Both the position numbers and the translations under genes were made by a program. Below, one piece after another: positions 49,454-57,732 of a stretch of 64,000 nt of DNA. Position 1 is the stretch's first letter, and every line of letters begins with the position of its first letter. Below the pieces are notes generated by a model. It was given only the letters and a program-made list of their open reading frames with translations. It searched no databases and was not told where the DNA came from. The DNA comes from Sinomonas sp. ASV322 (GTDB taxonomy: Bacteria > Actinomycetota > Actinomycetes > Actinomycetales > Micrococcaceae), in assembly GCF_030908245.1 (NCBI RefSeq), contig NZ_JAVFJJ010000011.1, positions 62,001 to 126,000 on the forward strand. Direction: 5' to 3'.

Positions 49454-51367
49454 GTGCATTTCCACCACCACGGATACGTCTCCGGAGACCCGCGGGTGCA
49501 GCCGGCCGCCGGTGTCGGCATAGATCGGCCCGAAGAGCTCCCCGACGAGGTCGACGTCCTCATCGTGGGCACCGGACCCGCCGGCATGATCACCGCCGCG
49601 CAGCTTGCCCAGTTCCCCGGCATCACGACCCGCATCGTCGAGCGCCGCCCCGGCCGGCTCGCGATCGGACAGGCCGACGGCATCCAGGCACGCAGCGTCG
49701 AGACGTTCCAGGCGTTCGGCTTCGCCGAGCGGATCACGGCCGAGGCCTACCGCATCACGGAGATGGCGTTCTGGAAGCCGGACCACGAGGATCCGTCGCG
49801 GATCGTGCGCGCGGCGCGCGCGGTCGACGACGAAATGGGCATCAGCGAGTTCCCCCACCTCATCGTCAACCAGGCACGTGTGCTCGACTACTTCGCCGAA
49901 TTCATGGCCAACTCGCCCGCGCGCCTGCGGCCGGACTACGGCTACGAATTCCAGAGTCTGACGGTCGACGACGAGACCCAGGGCGGCGACAACGCGTACC
50001 CGGTCAGGGTCACCCTCGTGAACACCGCCGGCGAGAACGAGGGCCAGGAGCGGACCGTTCGGGCCAAGTACGTCGTCGGGGCCGACGGCGCGCGCAGCAA
50101 GGTGCGCCAGTCGATCGGCTGCAAGCTCGCGGGAGACCAGGCCAACCACGCGTGGGGCGTCATGGACGTCCTCGCCGTGACCGACTTCCCTGACATTCGA
50201 ACCAAATGTGCGATCCAGGGCGAGGCCGGGAGCATCCTGCTCATCCCGCGCGAGGGCGGTCACCTTTTCCGCATGTACGTGGACCTCGGCGAGGTCGGGG
50301 CCGAGGACGGCCGCGCGGTGCGCAACACGACGATCGAGCAGATCATCGCCAAGGCCGACGAGATCCTGCAGCCCTACACGCTCGACGTCCGCAACATCGC
50401 GTGGCACAGCGTGTACGAGGTCGGCCACCGGCTCACCGACCGGTTCGACGACGTCCTCCCCGAGGAGGCAGGAACGCGCACCCCACGCGTCTTCATCGCG
50501 GGCGACGCGTGCCACACCCACAGCGCCAAGGCCGGGCAGGGCATGAACGTCTCGATGCAGGACGGCTTCAACCTCGGCTGGAAGCTCGGGCACGTGCTCG
50601 AAGGCCGCAGCCCCGAGAGCCTCCTCGCGACGTACTCCGGGGAGCGCCAGGTCATCGCGAAGAACCTCATCGACTTCGACAAGGAGTGGTCCACGCTCAT
50701 GGCGAAGAAGCCCGAGGAGTTCGAGGATCCCTCGGAGCTCGAGGACTTCTACGTCCGCACCGCCGAGTTCCCCGCGGGCTTCATGACCCAGTACGCCCCC
50801 TCGATGCTGGTCGCGGAGCCCACGCATCAGGGCCTCGCGACCGGTTTCCCGATCGGCAAGCGCTTCAAGTCCGCGCCGGTCGTGCGGGTCTGCGACACCA
50901 ATCCGCTCGAGCTCGGCCACCAGGCGACGGCGGACGGCCGGTGGCGCATCTACGTCTTCGCGGACGCTCCCGAGGCGGGCGCGCCGTCGCGTGTCGCCGA
51001 GCTCGCGGAATGGCTCGCGGCCTCCCCCGCCTCCCCGCTCGCCGCGACGCCCGAGGGCCTCGACCGGGATGCGTGGTTCGACGTCAAGGTCATCTACCAG
51101 CAGGGCCACACGGAGATCGACATCAACTCCGTGCCGGCCGTGTTCAAGCCCGAGGTCGGCCCGTTCCGGCTCACGTACCTCGAGAAGGTCTACGGCGTCG
51201 ACCACAAGGCGGACATCTTCGACGTCCGCGGGATCGACCGCGGAGGCGCCGTCGTCGTCGTCCGCCCGGACCAGTACGTCGCGGACGTCCTGCCGCTCAC
51301 CGCCACGGACGAACTCGCGGCGTTCTTCGCCGGCAATCAGCTGGCGCGGCGGGCCGAAGCGGTCTGA
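49454..51367 (+). CDS. mobA: FAD-dependent hydroxylase, probable 3-hydroxybenzoate 4-monooxygenase
   Basis: 637 residues, the long phenol-hydroxylase class: FAD motif VLIVGTGPAGMITAAQLAQF, GADGARSKVRQSIGC, GD motif VFIAGDACHTHSAKAGQGMNVSMQDGFNLGWKLG, and a thioredoxin-like C-terminal domain (about 440-637). Length and HFHHHGYVSGDPRVQPAAG-type N-terminus match MobA, which makes protocatechuate from 3-hydroxybenzoate; this fits the neighbouring pca operon. GTG 49454 with AGGA 5 bases upstream is chosen; the longer TTG reading from 49382 begins in the promoter. Confidence 0.85.
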   Translation: MHFHHHGYVSGDPRVQPAAGVGIDRPEELPDEVDVLIVGTGPAGMITAAQLAQFPGITTRIVERRPGRLAIGQADGIQARSVETFQAFGFAERITAEAYRITEMAFWKPDHEDPSRIVRAARAVDDEMGISEFPHLIVNQARVLDYFAEFMANSPARLRPDYGYEFQSLTVDDETQGGDNAYPVRVTLVNTAGENEGQERTVRAKYVVGADGARSKVRQSIGCKLAGDQANHAWGVMDVLAVTDFPDIRTKCAIQGEAGSILLIPREGGHLFRMYVDLGEVGAEDGRAVRNTTIEQIIAKADEILQPYTLDVRNIAWHSVYEVGHRLTDRFDDVLPEEAGTRTPRVFIAGDACHTHSAKAGQGMNVSMQDGFNLGWKLGHVLEGRSPESLLATYSGERQVIAKNLIDFDKEWSTLMAKKPEEFEDPSELEDFYVRTAEFPAGFMTQYAPSMLVAEPTHQGLATGFPIGKRFKSAPVVRVCDTNPLELGHQATADGRWRIYVFADAPEAGAPSRVAELAEWLAASPASPLAATPEGLDRDAWFDVKVIYQQGHTEIDINSVPAVFKPEVGPFRLTYLEKVYGVDHKADIFDVRGIDRGGAVVVVRPDQYVADVLPLTATDELAAFFAGNQLARRAEAV

Positions 51368-51429
51368 GCCCGCGGGGGCCGCCCCCGCCCGGCCCGCCAG
51401 GGGACCAAACGGGCCGGACGGGGACGGGG

Positions 51430-52107
51430 TCAGATGTGCGCGAAGGCGCGCTTCCAGCCCCGCGGCTGGATGCCGGCGAGGTCGATGAACGATCCTGCGA
51501 GGGCGCGCCCATCGCCGAGCGGGAAGCCGTACTCCCGCGCCTGCGGGGCGAGGAACTGCGCGAGCTTCTCGGGAGCCCTGAGCTTGCGCTGGCGGATGGC
51601 TTCCCGCAGGAGGGAGGCGACCACGTTGCCGTCAGCACCGCGTTCCACGAAGTCCGCGATCGTGCGTTCAACCGTGAGGGCCGGGACCGAGTCGACGACG
51701 CCGACCTCGCCCGGGCTCAGCGACTGCACGCGCAGCCGCACATCGGCCAGGCGGGTGCGGCGTCGAACGGGGACGATGAACTCGCTCTCCCGGGGGCGGA
51801 ACGGCCCGAGGCCGTGCAGGAGCGCCGCGCTCTCGCCCGCGGCGACGACTCCGGGGATGCCGTCCGCCGTCGTCGGAAGTTCCGGGCCCGCGAGCGCAAG
51901 CCAGCGGGCGACGACGACGCCCTGGCCTGTCGCGGGCGTCTTCCCGACGCGATACACGCCTTGGGCGACGCGCACGATCATGCCGAGCGCCGCGAGCCTC
52001 GACATCTGCTTCCTGCTGATGCCGGCCGCTTCCGCGCGAGCCGTCGTGACGAGTCCCCATCGATTCTCGGCCAGGTCGCCGAGGCGCCCCACTAGTTCCG
52101 CGGTCAT
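51430..52107 (-). CDS. Orphan AbiEi-like antitoxin-domain protein
   Basis: 225 residues. The N-terminal winged-helix region (NRWGLVTTARAEAAGISRKQMSRLAALGMIVRVAQGVYRVG) is the AbiEi antitoxin motif; the rest (LALAGPELPTTADGIPGVVAAGESAALLHGLG, LTVERTIADFVERG) resembles the AbiEi C-terminal part. In type IV toxin-antitoxin systems the nucleotidyltransferase toxin AbiEii follows directly; here the next gene downstream is the convergent hydroxylase and no toxin is present. It may be a solitary regulator. Confidence 0.8.
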   Translation of the reverse strand: MTAELVGRLGDLAENRWGLVTTARAEAAGISRKQMSRLAALGMIVRVAQGVYRVGKTPATGQGVVVARWLALAGPELPTTADGIPGVVAAGESAALLHGLGPFRPRESEFIVPVRRRTRLADVRLRVQSLSPGEVGVVDSVPALTVERTIADFVERGADGNVVASLLREAIRQRKLRAPEKLAQFLAPQAREYGFPLGDGRALAGSFIDLAGIQPRGWKRAFAHI

Positions 52108-52276
52108 CTCAATCCTTGGTGCTCCGGGGGGCGCGAGAACGGGGTCAAGGGTCTGGCTGAGTGCGGTCGCGGTGCCGGCTGCCCCCCAAAAACACGGAAC
52201 CCGACGCTCCCGCCGATGTCCCGCGCCCTCCAGCCGGAGCCGCGCCCAACACCTGTGAGCGTAGGTCCCGAAAACG

Positions 52277-52324
52277 CCAACTCAGTGGTGAATCAGCCAA
52301 ACTCAGTGGCGTTCTGGCCAAATA
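52277..52324. repeat. Tandem 20-bp imperfect repeats in a gene-free gap
   Basis: CCAACTCAGTGGTGAATCAG (52277-52296) and CCAAACTCAGTGGCGTTCTG (52297-52316), followed by a third CCAAA. The surrounding gap (52108-52446) has no supported gene and a less regular base composition. Multiple short repeats of this kind occur at ends of IS21-family elements, so it may be a remnant; no transposase sequence is visible. Confidence 0.5.
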
Positions 52325-52446
52325 TCCGTACCAGCAAGGGCACACGTGGGTCGTCGGAACCCGTTTTGGGGCCGACACATCCGAGGTGACGCGCAAGGCG
52401 CCTACGTGGCGCGAGCGAGTCCCCGAGGGGCGTCGGGGATCGCAAG

Positions 52447-53340
52447 TCAGCGCGGCGAGCCGGCCGCCGTCGCCCGCAGCTGCTCCTCAAGGCGCTCCGT
52501 CTCCGCCCAGCTCGCGAGCAGGCGGAGGGACTCCTCGGACGCCGAGCCCGGCTCGGCCGGGTACACCGTGAGGGTGAGCCCGGGATCCTCGGAAAGCTGC
52601 ATGGCCTCGAACATGAGCTCGATGCCGCCCACCACGGGGTGCCGGAACGTCTTGCTGCCCGAATAGTGGCGGCGCACGTTGTGGGCTGCCCAGCGGACCC
52701 GGAACTCCTCGCTGCGCATCGAGAGCTCTCCGACGAGGTCGGCGAGGCCCTTGTCGTACGGGTTGCGTCCCGACTCGGTGCGCAGGAGCGCGACGTTGTT
52801 GTTCGCCGCGAGATCCCAATCGGGGTAGAAGTCCTGCGCGCGGGGATCGAGGAAGATGAACCGCGAATGGTTCGCGGGCCGCACAGGGTCCAAGAACACC
52901 GGCGAATAGAGCGCGAAGCCCAGGCGGTTCGCGGCGAGGATGTCCATCCGGCTGTTTCGGACGAAAGCAGGGGCGCCCGTGATCGCGTCGAGCAGGAATT
53001 GGACGCTCGGCCGGATGCGCTGCTTCAATGCCCTGGCCTGACGCGCGCGCGAGGTAGCGTTGGCCGCCTTCGCGAGGTCGAAGAGGTGGTCACGTTCGGC
53101 GTCGTCGAGCTGGAGGCCGCGCGCGAGCGCCTCGAGGACGCCTTCCGATACACCCGAGAGGTTTCCGCGCTCGAGCCGCGTGTAGTAGTCGACGCTCACG
53201 CCCGCGAGCATCGCCGCCTCCTCACGGCGCAGACCTGGAACGCGGCGGTTGCCGCCGTAGACGGTGAGTCCTGCCCGCTCCGGGGTGATGCGTGCGCGGC
53301 GCGACGAGAGGAATTCGCGCACTTCCGTCCGATTGTCCAT
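52447..53340 (-). CDS. XRE regulator with MmyB-like ligand-binding domain
   Basis: 297 residues: a helix-turn-helix (RRVPGLRREEAAMLAGVSVDYYTRLERGNLSGVSEGVLEALARGLQLDDAERDHLFDLA) and an MmyB-type PAS-like domain (PAFVRNSRMDILAANRLGFALYSPVF ... WAAHNVRRHYSGSKTFRHPVVG). Such proteins commonly control the gene transcribed divergently from them, here the CMD-family gene at 53464 and possibly the MFS gene after it. Confidence 0.92.
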   Translation of the reverse strand: MDNRTEVREFLSSRRARITPERAGLTVYGGNRRVPGLRREEAAMLAGVSVDYYTRLERGNLSGVSEGVLEALARGLQLDDAERDHLFDLAKAANATSRARQARALKQRIRPSVQFLLDAITGAPAFVRNSRMDILAANRLGFALYSPVFLDPVRPANHSRFIFLDPRAQDFYPDWDLAANNNVALLRTESGRNPYDKGLADLVGELSMRSEEFRVRWAAHNVRRHYSGSKTFRHPVVGGIELMFEAMQLSEDPGLTLTVYPAEPGSASEESLRLLASWAETERLEEQLRATAAGSPR

Positions 53341-53463
53341 AGGTCAACGCTATGCGCCGCGCCGGTATCCACGGGAGGTACTGGCAGAACCGGTATCGAG
53401 AGGGCTCTCGCTCCCTTCCGGGGAGACCCGTCTCATGGAACCCAGACCCCCGAAAGGAACCCC

Positions 53464-53790
53464 ATGCCAGCGTCCCAACAACCCTCAGCCGCCGAGAAGC
53501 TGTACGGCGACTTCGCCCCCACCCTCGTGGGCTACACCGACGACGTCCTCTTCGGCCAGGTGTGGAAGCGCCCCGAGCTCTCGCAGCGGGACCGCAGCCT
53601 CGTGACCGTGGCGGCGCTCCTCGCCGGCGGCAATGCCGAGCAGCTCACGTTCCACTTCGCGTACGCGAAGGAGAACGGGGTGAGCGAGAACGAGCTCATC
53701 GAGGCCATCACGCACCTCGCGTTCTACGCCGGATGGCCCAGGGCCATGTCCGCGCTGGCCGTGGCCAAGCGTGTTTTCCGTGGGGAATAG
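53464..53790 (+). CDS. Carboxymuconolactone decarboxylase-family protein (copy 1)
   Basis: 108 residues: EKLYGDFAPTLVGYTDDVLFGQVWKRPELSQRDRSLVTVAALLAGG, then ENELIEAITHLAFYAGWPRAMSALAVAKRVF. The H-x-x-F-Y-A-G-W-P pattern is of the small CMD group without a redox C-x-x-C pair. A true pcaC exists at 43714, so this copy likely has another role, often redox- or quinone-linked. ATG 53464 follows AAAGGAA. A close paralogue is at 58693. Confidence 0.85.
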   Translation: MPASQQPSAAEKLYGDFAPTLVGYTDDVLFGQVWKRPELSQRDRSLVTVAALLAGGNAEQLTFHFAYAKENGVSENELIEAITHLAFYAGWPRAMSALAVAKRVFRGE

Positions 53791-53808
53791 GAGCATCAGG
53801 ACGGCACG

Positions 53809-53840
53809 CGTCCCTTCCAGTACGCGTACTGGAAGGGACG
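53809..53840. terminator. 32-bp perfect palindrome after the CMD gene
   Basis: CGTCCCTTCCAGTACG followed directly by its reverse complement CGTACTGGAAGGGACG. It stands 19 bases after the stop. The core CAGTACGCGTACTG recurs at 57676-57689. As a hairpin it could terminate transcription or act as a protein site. Confidence 0.7.
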
Positions 53841-53865
53841 GCGTTCCCGATCGATCGACACGCCA

Positions 53866-55116
53866 GTGAGGACCCCCGTGACCGCACCCAAGACACGCCC
53901 GACCATGACCACGGGCCTTACGCTCCTATTCGCCGTGGCCGGAGGCGCCGCCGTCGGCAATCTGTACTGGGCGCAGCCGCTCCTCGACGCCATCGCGGCC
54001 GATCTGCACGCGTCCCCCGCGACGGCCGGCTGGCTCGTCACCGCCACCCAGCTCGGCTACGCGGCAGGGATCCTGCTCATCGTGCCGTTGGGCGACGTCC
54101 TCGACCGGAGGAGGCTCGTCGTCGTCATGATGCTCGCCTCCGCCGCAGCACTCGTGCTGTGCGCGCTCGCGCCGTCCGCGGCGTTCCTTCTCGTCGCCGT
54201 GAGCCTCCTCGGCGTCACGACGGTTGCGGGGCAGATCCTCACCCCGCTCGCCGGCGATCTCGCCGACGACGCCCATCGCGGGCGCGTCGTCGGAACCGTC
54301 GTCGCGGGCATCCTCACGGGGATCCTCGCGTCGCGGACGGTAAGCGGCCTCATCGCGGCGGTCGGCGGCTGGCGGGCCGTGTACGCGGTGGCGACGATCG
54401 GCGTCGTCGTTCTGGCCGTGCTCCTGGGCCGCGCGCTGCCAGCCCTCGAGCCCAAGGCGCGCGTCTCCTACCCGAAGCTTCTGGCGTCGGTGGGCGCGGT
54501 CGTCGTCAAGGAGCGGGCGGTGCGCTGGACGCTCGCGCTCTCCTCGACGGGCTTCGCAGCCTTCACCCTGTTCTGGACCTCGCTCACGTTCCTGCTTGCA
54601 GGCCCGGCGTTCCGCTACCCCGTCGAGGTGATCGGCCTGTTCGGGCTCGCGGGGATCGCTGGCGCCGTGACCGTCCAGCGCGCGGGGCGCCTTCACGACC
54701 GCGGCTGGTCGATGCCAGCGACCGGCGTCGCGTGGGCGCTCGCGCTTGCGGCCTTCGGCCTGTGCTTCGTCGCGGGAAGCTCGGTGTGGCTCGTGCTCGC
54801 GGTCGTCTTCGTGCTCGACGTCGCGATTCAAGGGCAGAATGTCCTCAACCAGACCCGGCTGCTCGCCCTCTCCCACGAGGCTCGCAGCCGGCTCAACACC
54901 GTCTATGTCACGGCGAATTTCATCGGCGGCGCGATCGGCTCCGGGGCCGCCGCGCTCTTGTGGGGCGTGGGCGGCTGGACCGCCGTCTCGGCTGCCGGGA
55001 CCGCGCTGAGCTGCGTTGCGCTCGCTGTCTGGGCGATCGGCAGGCGGGGGCCGCTGCGACCTCCTCACCGGGACCAGCCCGATGACCCGCCTCATGACCG
55101 TCCCTCAGCGGCATGA
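53866..55116 (+). CDS. MFS transporter (exporter type)
   Basis: 416 residues with twelve membrane segments. NLYWAQPLLDAIAADLHASPATAGWLVTATQLGYAAGILLIVPLGDVLDRRRLVVVMM carries the MFS loop G-D-x-x-D-R-R-R. The other half has FLLAGPAFRYPVEVIGLFGLAGIAG and IQGQNVLNQTRLLAL. The group resembles YybF/arabinose-efflux-like exporters; substrate unknown. GTG 53866 or GTG 53878 (after GAGGA) are both possible starts. The C-terminal 20 residues are Pro/Asp-rich and run into a repeat. Confidence 0.85.
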   Translation: MRTPVTAPKTRPTMTTGLTLLFAVAGGAAVGNLYWAQPLLDAIAADLHASPATAGWLVTATQLGYAAGILLIVPLGDVLDRRRLVVVMMLASAAALVLCALAPSAAFLLVAVSLLGVTTVAGQILTPLAGDLADDAHRGRVVGTVVAGILTGILASRTVSGLIAAVGGWRAVYAVATIGVVVLAVLLGRALPALEPKARVSYPKLLASVGAVVVKERAVRWTLALSSTGFAAFTLFWTSLTFLLAGPAFRYPVEVIGLFGLAGIAGAVTVQRAGRLHDRGWSMPATGVAWALALAAFGLCFVAGSSVWLVLAVVFVLDVAIQGQNVLNQTRLLALSHEARSRLNTVYVTANFIGGAIGSGAAALLWGVGGWTAVSAAGTALSCVALAVWAIGRRGPLRPPHRDQPDDPPHDRPSAA

Positions 55117-55177
55117 CCGTCCCCTGAACACAGGTACGAGGGACGGCTGTGCCACGCCGGGACGGCTGTGCCACGCC
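55093..55177. repeat. CATRACCGTCCC / GGGACGG intergenic repeats
   Basis: CATGACCGTCCC at 55093-55104 and 55112-55123 (19-base period), then two direct copies of GGGACGGCTGTGCCACGCC (55140-55158, 55159-55177). The first part overlaps the end of the MFS coding sequence. Same design as 40998-41075. Confidence 0.8.
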
Positions 55178-55208
55178 GGGAGAGCGCGACGGCGGCCACG
55201 GGAGTAGC

Positions 55209-57635
55209 GTGGCGCCCGTGAAGTCCTACGAGAACTACCTCCGCTTCACCCGCGTCGACGCGGTCCGCGAAACAGCCTCGGGCCTTCTCGCCGACCTCCA
55301 CGGGGAGCATCTGCGCCTCGACATCATCCGCGAGGACGTCGTCCGGATCAAGATCAGCCGCGGCGGCGTCTTCGACGAGCAGCCATCGTTCGCCGTCGCC
55401 GCGGATCCCCACAGCTTCGGCGCGCACTTCGCGGTCGAGGCGAGCGACGACGTCGTTCGCGTGCGGACCGCACGGCTCGTCGCCTCGCTCTGGCTCGACC
55501 CGTTCCGCCTCGAGGTCCACCGACCGGACGGATCCGCCGTCGTCGAAACCGCCCGCGACGAGGACGGGACGTACCACCCGTACGCGACCCTCAACGACGC
55601 CTTCACGTTCGCACGGCGGTGCCATCCAGACGACGCCGTGTTCGGGCTCGGCGAAAAGTCCGGGGCGGGGAACCGCAGGGGACGCGAGTTCACGCTGTGG
55701 AACACGGACGTCCTCGACCCCTCGGCCACCGGCGAGTTCACCGCCCAGGCAGAGGCCACAGACCCGCGCGCGGACCCGACGAGCGTCGAGTTCGACCCGT
55801 ACTACGTCTCGATCCCGTTCGCGTACCACCAGGACGCGAGCACGGGGAAGGTCTCGGCGTCGTTCGTCGACAACGGGTACCGCGGCACCTACGACTTCTC
55901 GCCAGCAGACTGCTTCCGCGTCCACTTTTCCGGGGGCCAGTACACGGAATACGTCTTCGCCGGCCCGGACATGCCCGGCATCCTCGAGGCGTACACGTGG
56001 CTCACGGGCCGCACCCAGCTGCCGCCGATCTGGTCCCTCGGCTACCACCAATGCCGGTGGCACAGGTACACCCAGGCGGACGTCGAGGCGATCGCGGCCC
56101 GCCTGCGCCGCGAAGGCCTCCCGTGCGATGCCCTCTGGCTCGACATCGAATACATGGACGGCTACCGGGTCTTCACGTGGGACGGGGAGCGGTTCCCGGA
56201 CCCCGAGGGCTTCATGGCCCGCCTTGACGCCGAGGGCTATCGCCTCATCAGCATCGTCGACCCGGGCGTCAAGGCGGAGCCGGGCTACGAGGTGTACGAC
56301 GACGCCGTGCAGCAGGGCGTGCTCTGCCGCACCGAGGGCGGGGACATCTACATCGGTCAGGTGTGGCCCGGGAACACCGCCTTCCCCGACTTCGCGACCG
56401 AGGAAGCGCGCGCGTGGTGGGGCGAGCTCAACGCCCACCACGTGCAGTCCGGCCTCGCGGGCATCTGGAACGACATGAACGAGCCCGCGACGGGCGTCAT
56501 CTCGCCGCTCGGCATGCGCTTCGGCAAGGGCGAGCACTCGCACGAGCGCTTCCACAACCAATACGCCCTGCTCATGGCGATGGGCACAACCCAAGGCCTG
56601 CTCTCAGCCATGCCGGACAAGCGAACGTTCATCCTCTCGCGCGCCGGGTCGCCCGGGATCCAGCGCTACGCGGCCAACTGGATGGGCGACAACCTCGCGA
56701 ATTGGGACCACCTGCGCGTAAGCATTCCGATGGCCACGGGATTCGGGATCTCGGGCCAGGCGTTCGTCGGGGCGGACATCGGCGGCTTCTTCGGCCACAC
56801 GAACGCCGAGCTGTTCGCCCGCTGGTTCCAGTACGGTGCGCTCACGCCGTTCTGCCGGAACCACTCGAACATCGGAACCCGCGATCAGTATCCATGGTCG
56901 TTCGGGCCGGCCGTCCTCGAGATCGTGCGGGACGCGCTCGAGCTGAGGTACCGGCTGCTGCCGTATCTCTACGCGTCCTTCGTCCGGGCGGCCGAAACCG
57001 GGGCACCCGTGCAGCGGCCGCTCGTCTTCGACCACCAATACGACCCCATCACCGCCGACATCGACGACGAATACCTCTTCGGCCCCGACCTGCTCGTGGC
57101 CCCTGTGCTCGGTCCGGGGATCACGTCGCGGCAGGTCTACCTTCCCGCAGGCCACTGGTACGAGTGGCACAGCGACCGCCTCCACGCGGGCCAGCGTCAC
57201 GTCGTCGCCGAGACCCCGATGGACCGCATCCCGCTGTACGCGCGCGCCGGCGCGGTCATCCCGATGTGGGCGGAGGCGCCGCCGTCAACGTATGGGTACG
57301 CACCGGGTGCCGTCGAGCTCCATGTGTTCGCGCCCGCCGAGGACGGCGCGCACGAATCATTCCTCCAGGAGGACGACGGGCTCACGCTCGCCGCCGCCGA
57401 CGGGGCCCGAGTGCGCACCGAGTTCGCCGTGTCCCGTGCGGGGCGGCGCGTGACCGTGGACGCGGGCGTCACGGGCGCGGGGTTCCCCGGGTTCGCGCGA
57501 GGGGAGTTCGTCGTCGTCCTCCACGGGGCCTCCCCACCAGCGGCGACGGTCGACGGCGTCAAGGTCACCGTGGAGGGCGGCAGGCTCACGATCCGCACCT
57601 CGGGGCAGCCGTTCCGGCTCGAGTTCGAGGCCTAG
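55209..57635 (+). CDS. Glycoside hydrolase family 31 alpha-glucosidase-like enzyme
   Basis: About 808 residues. An N-terminal beta domain is followed by the GH31 barrel: QLPPIWSLGYHQCRWHRYTQADVEAIAARLRREGLPCDALWLDIEYMDGYRVFTWD, the nucleophile Asp in GLAGIWNDMNEPATG, LSRAGSPGIQRYAANWMGDN, and the acid/base region GADIGGFFGHTNAELFARWFQYGALTPFCRNHS; two C-terminal beta domains follow. It releases glucose from alpha-glucosides or related sugars and has no signal peptide, so acts in the cytoplasm. GTG 55209 (GGAG 4 bases upstream) or GTG 55218 is the start. Confidence 0.93.
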   Translation: MAPVKSYENYLRFTRVDAVRETASGLLADLHGEHLRLDIIREDVVRIKISRGGVFDEQPSFAVAADPHSFGAHFAVEASDDVVRVRTARLVASLWLDPFRLEVHRPDGSAVVETARDEDGTYHPYATLNDAFTFARRCHPDDAVFGLGEKSGAGNRRGREFTLWNTDVLDPSATGEFTAQAEATDPRADPTSVEFDPYYVSIPFAYHQDASTGKVSASFVDNGYRGTYDFSPADCFRVHFSGGQYTEYVFAGPDMPGILEAYTWLTGRTQLPPIWSLGYHQCRWHRYTQADVEAIAARLRREGLPCDALWLDIEYMDGYRVFTWDGERFPDPEGFMARLDAEGYRLISIVDPGVKAEPGYEVYDDAVQQGVLCRTEGGDIYIGQVWPGNTAFPDFATEEARAWWGELNAHHVQSGLAGIWNDMNEPATGVISPLGMRFGKGEHSHERFHNQYALLMAMGTTQGLLSAMPDKRTFILSRAGSPGIQRYAANWMGDNLANWDHLRVSIPMATGFGISGQAFVGADIGGFFGHTNAELFARWFQYGALTPFCRNHSNIGTRDQYPWSFGPAVLEIVRDALELRYRLLPYLYASFVRAAETGAPVQRPLVFDHQYDPITADIDDEYLFGPDLLVAPVLGPGITSRQVYLPAGHWYEWHSDRLHAGQRHVVAETPMDRIPLYARAGAVIPMWAEAPPSTYGYAPGAVELHVFAPAEDGAHESFLQEDDGLTLAAADGARVRTEFAVSRAGRRVTVDAGVTGAGFPGFARGEFVVVLHGASPPAATVDGVKVTVEGGRLTIRTSGQPFRLEFEA

Positions 57636-57675
57636 GGTCGGGGCGGGGGCTCGAGCCGCCGGCCGCCGTCCGTTC

Positions 57676-57689
57676 CAGTACGCGTACTG
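57676..57689. repeat. CAGTACGCGTACTG palindrome between convergent genes
   Basis: A perfect 14-bp palindrome, the same core as the 32-bp palindrome at 53809. GGTACGCGTCCC (57693-57704) and GTGTACGCG, then GGGACG (57725-57730), surround it. It fills the gap between the glucosidase and the SDR, which converge on it. Confidence 0.75.
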
Positions 57690-57732
57690 CACGGTACGCG
57701 TCCCTTCGTGTACGCGTGCAGGATGGGACGGG

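Noticed and set aside
49307-51205. 632-codon open frame antisense to the hydroxylase gene
   Set aside because: Long shadow frames are common in this GC-rich DNA; the sense strand has FAD-enzyme motifs throughout, and the antisense product has no recognisable domain.
52145-52396. 83-codon frame in the gap before the MmyB-type regulator
   Set aside because: No ribosome site, no motif, and it spans the tandem repeats; composition does not look coding.
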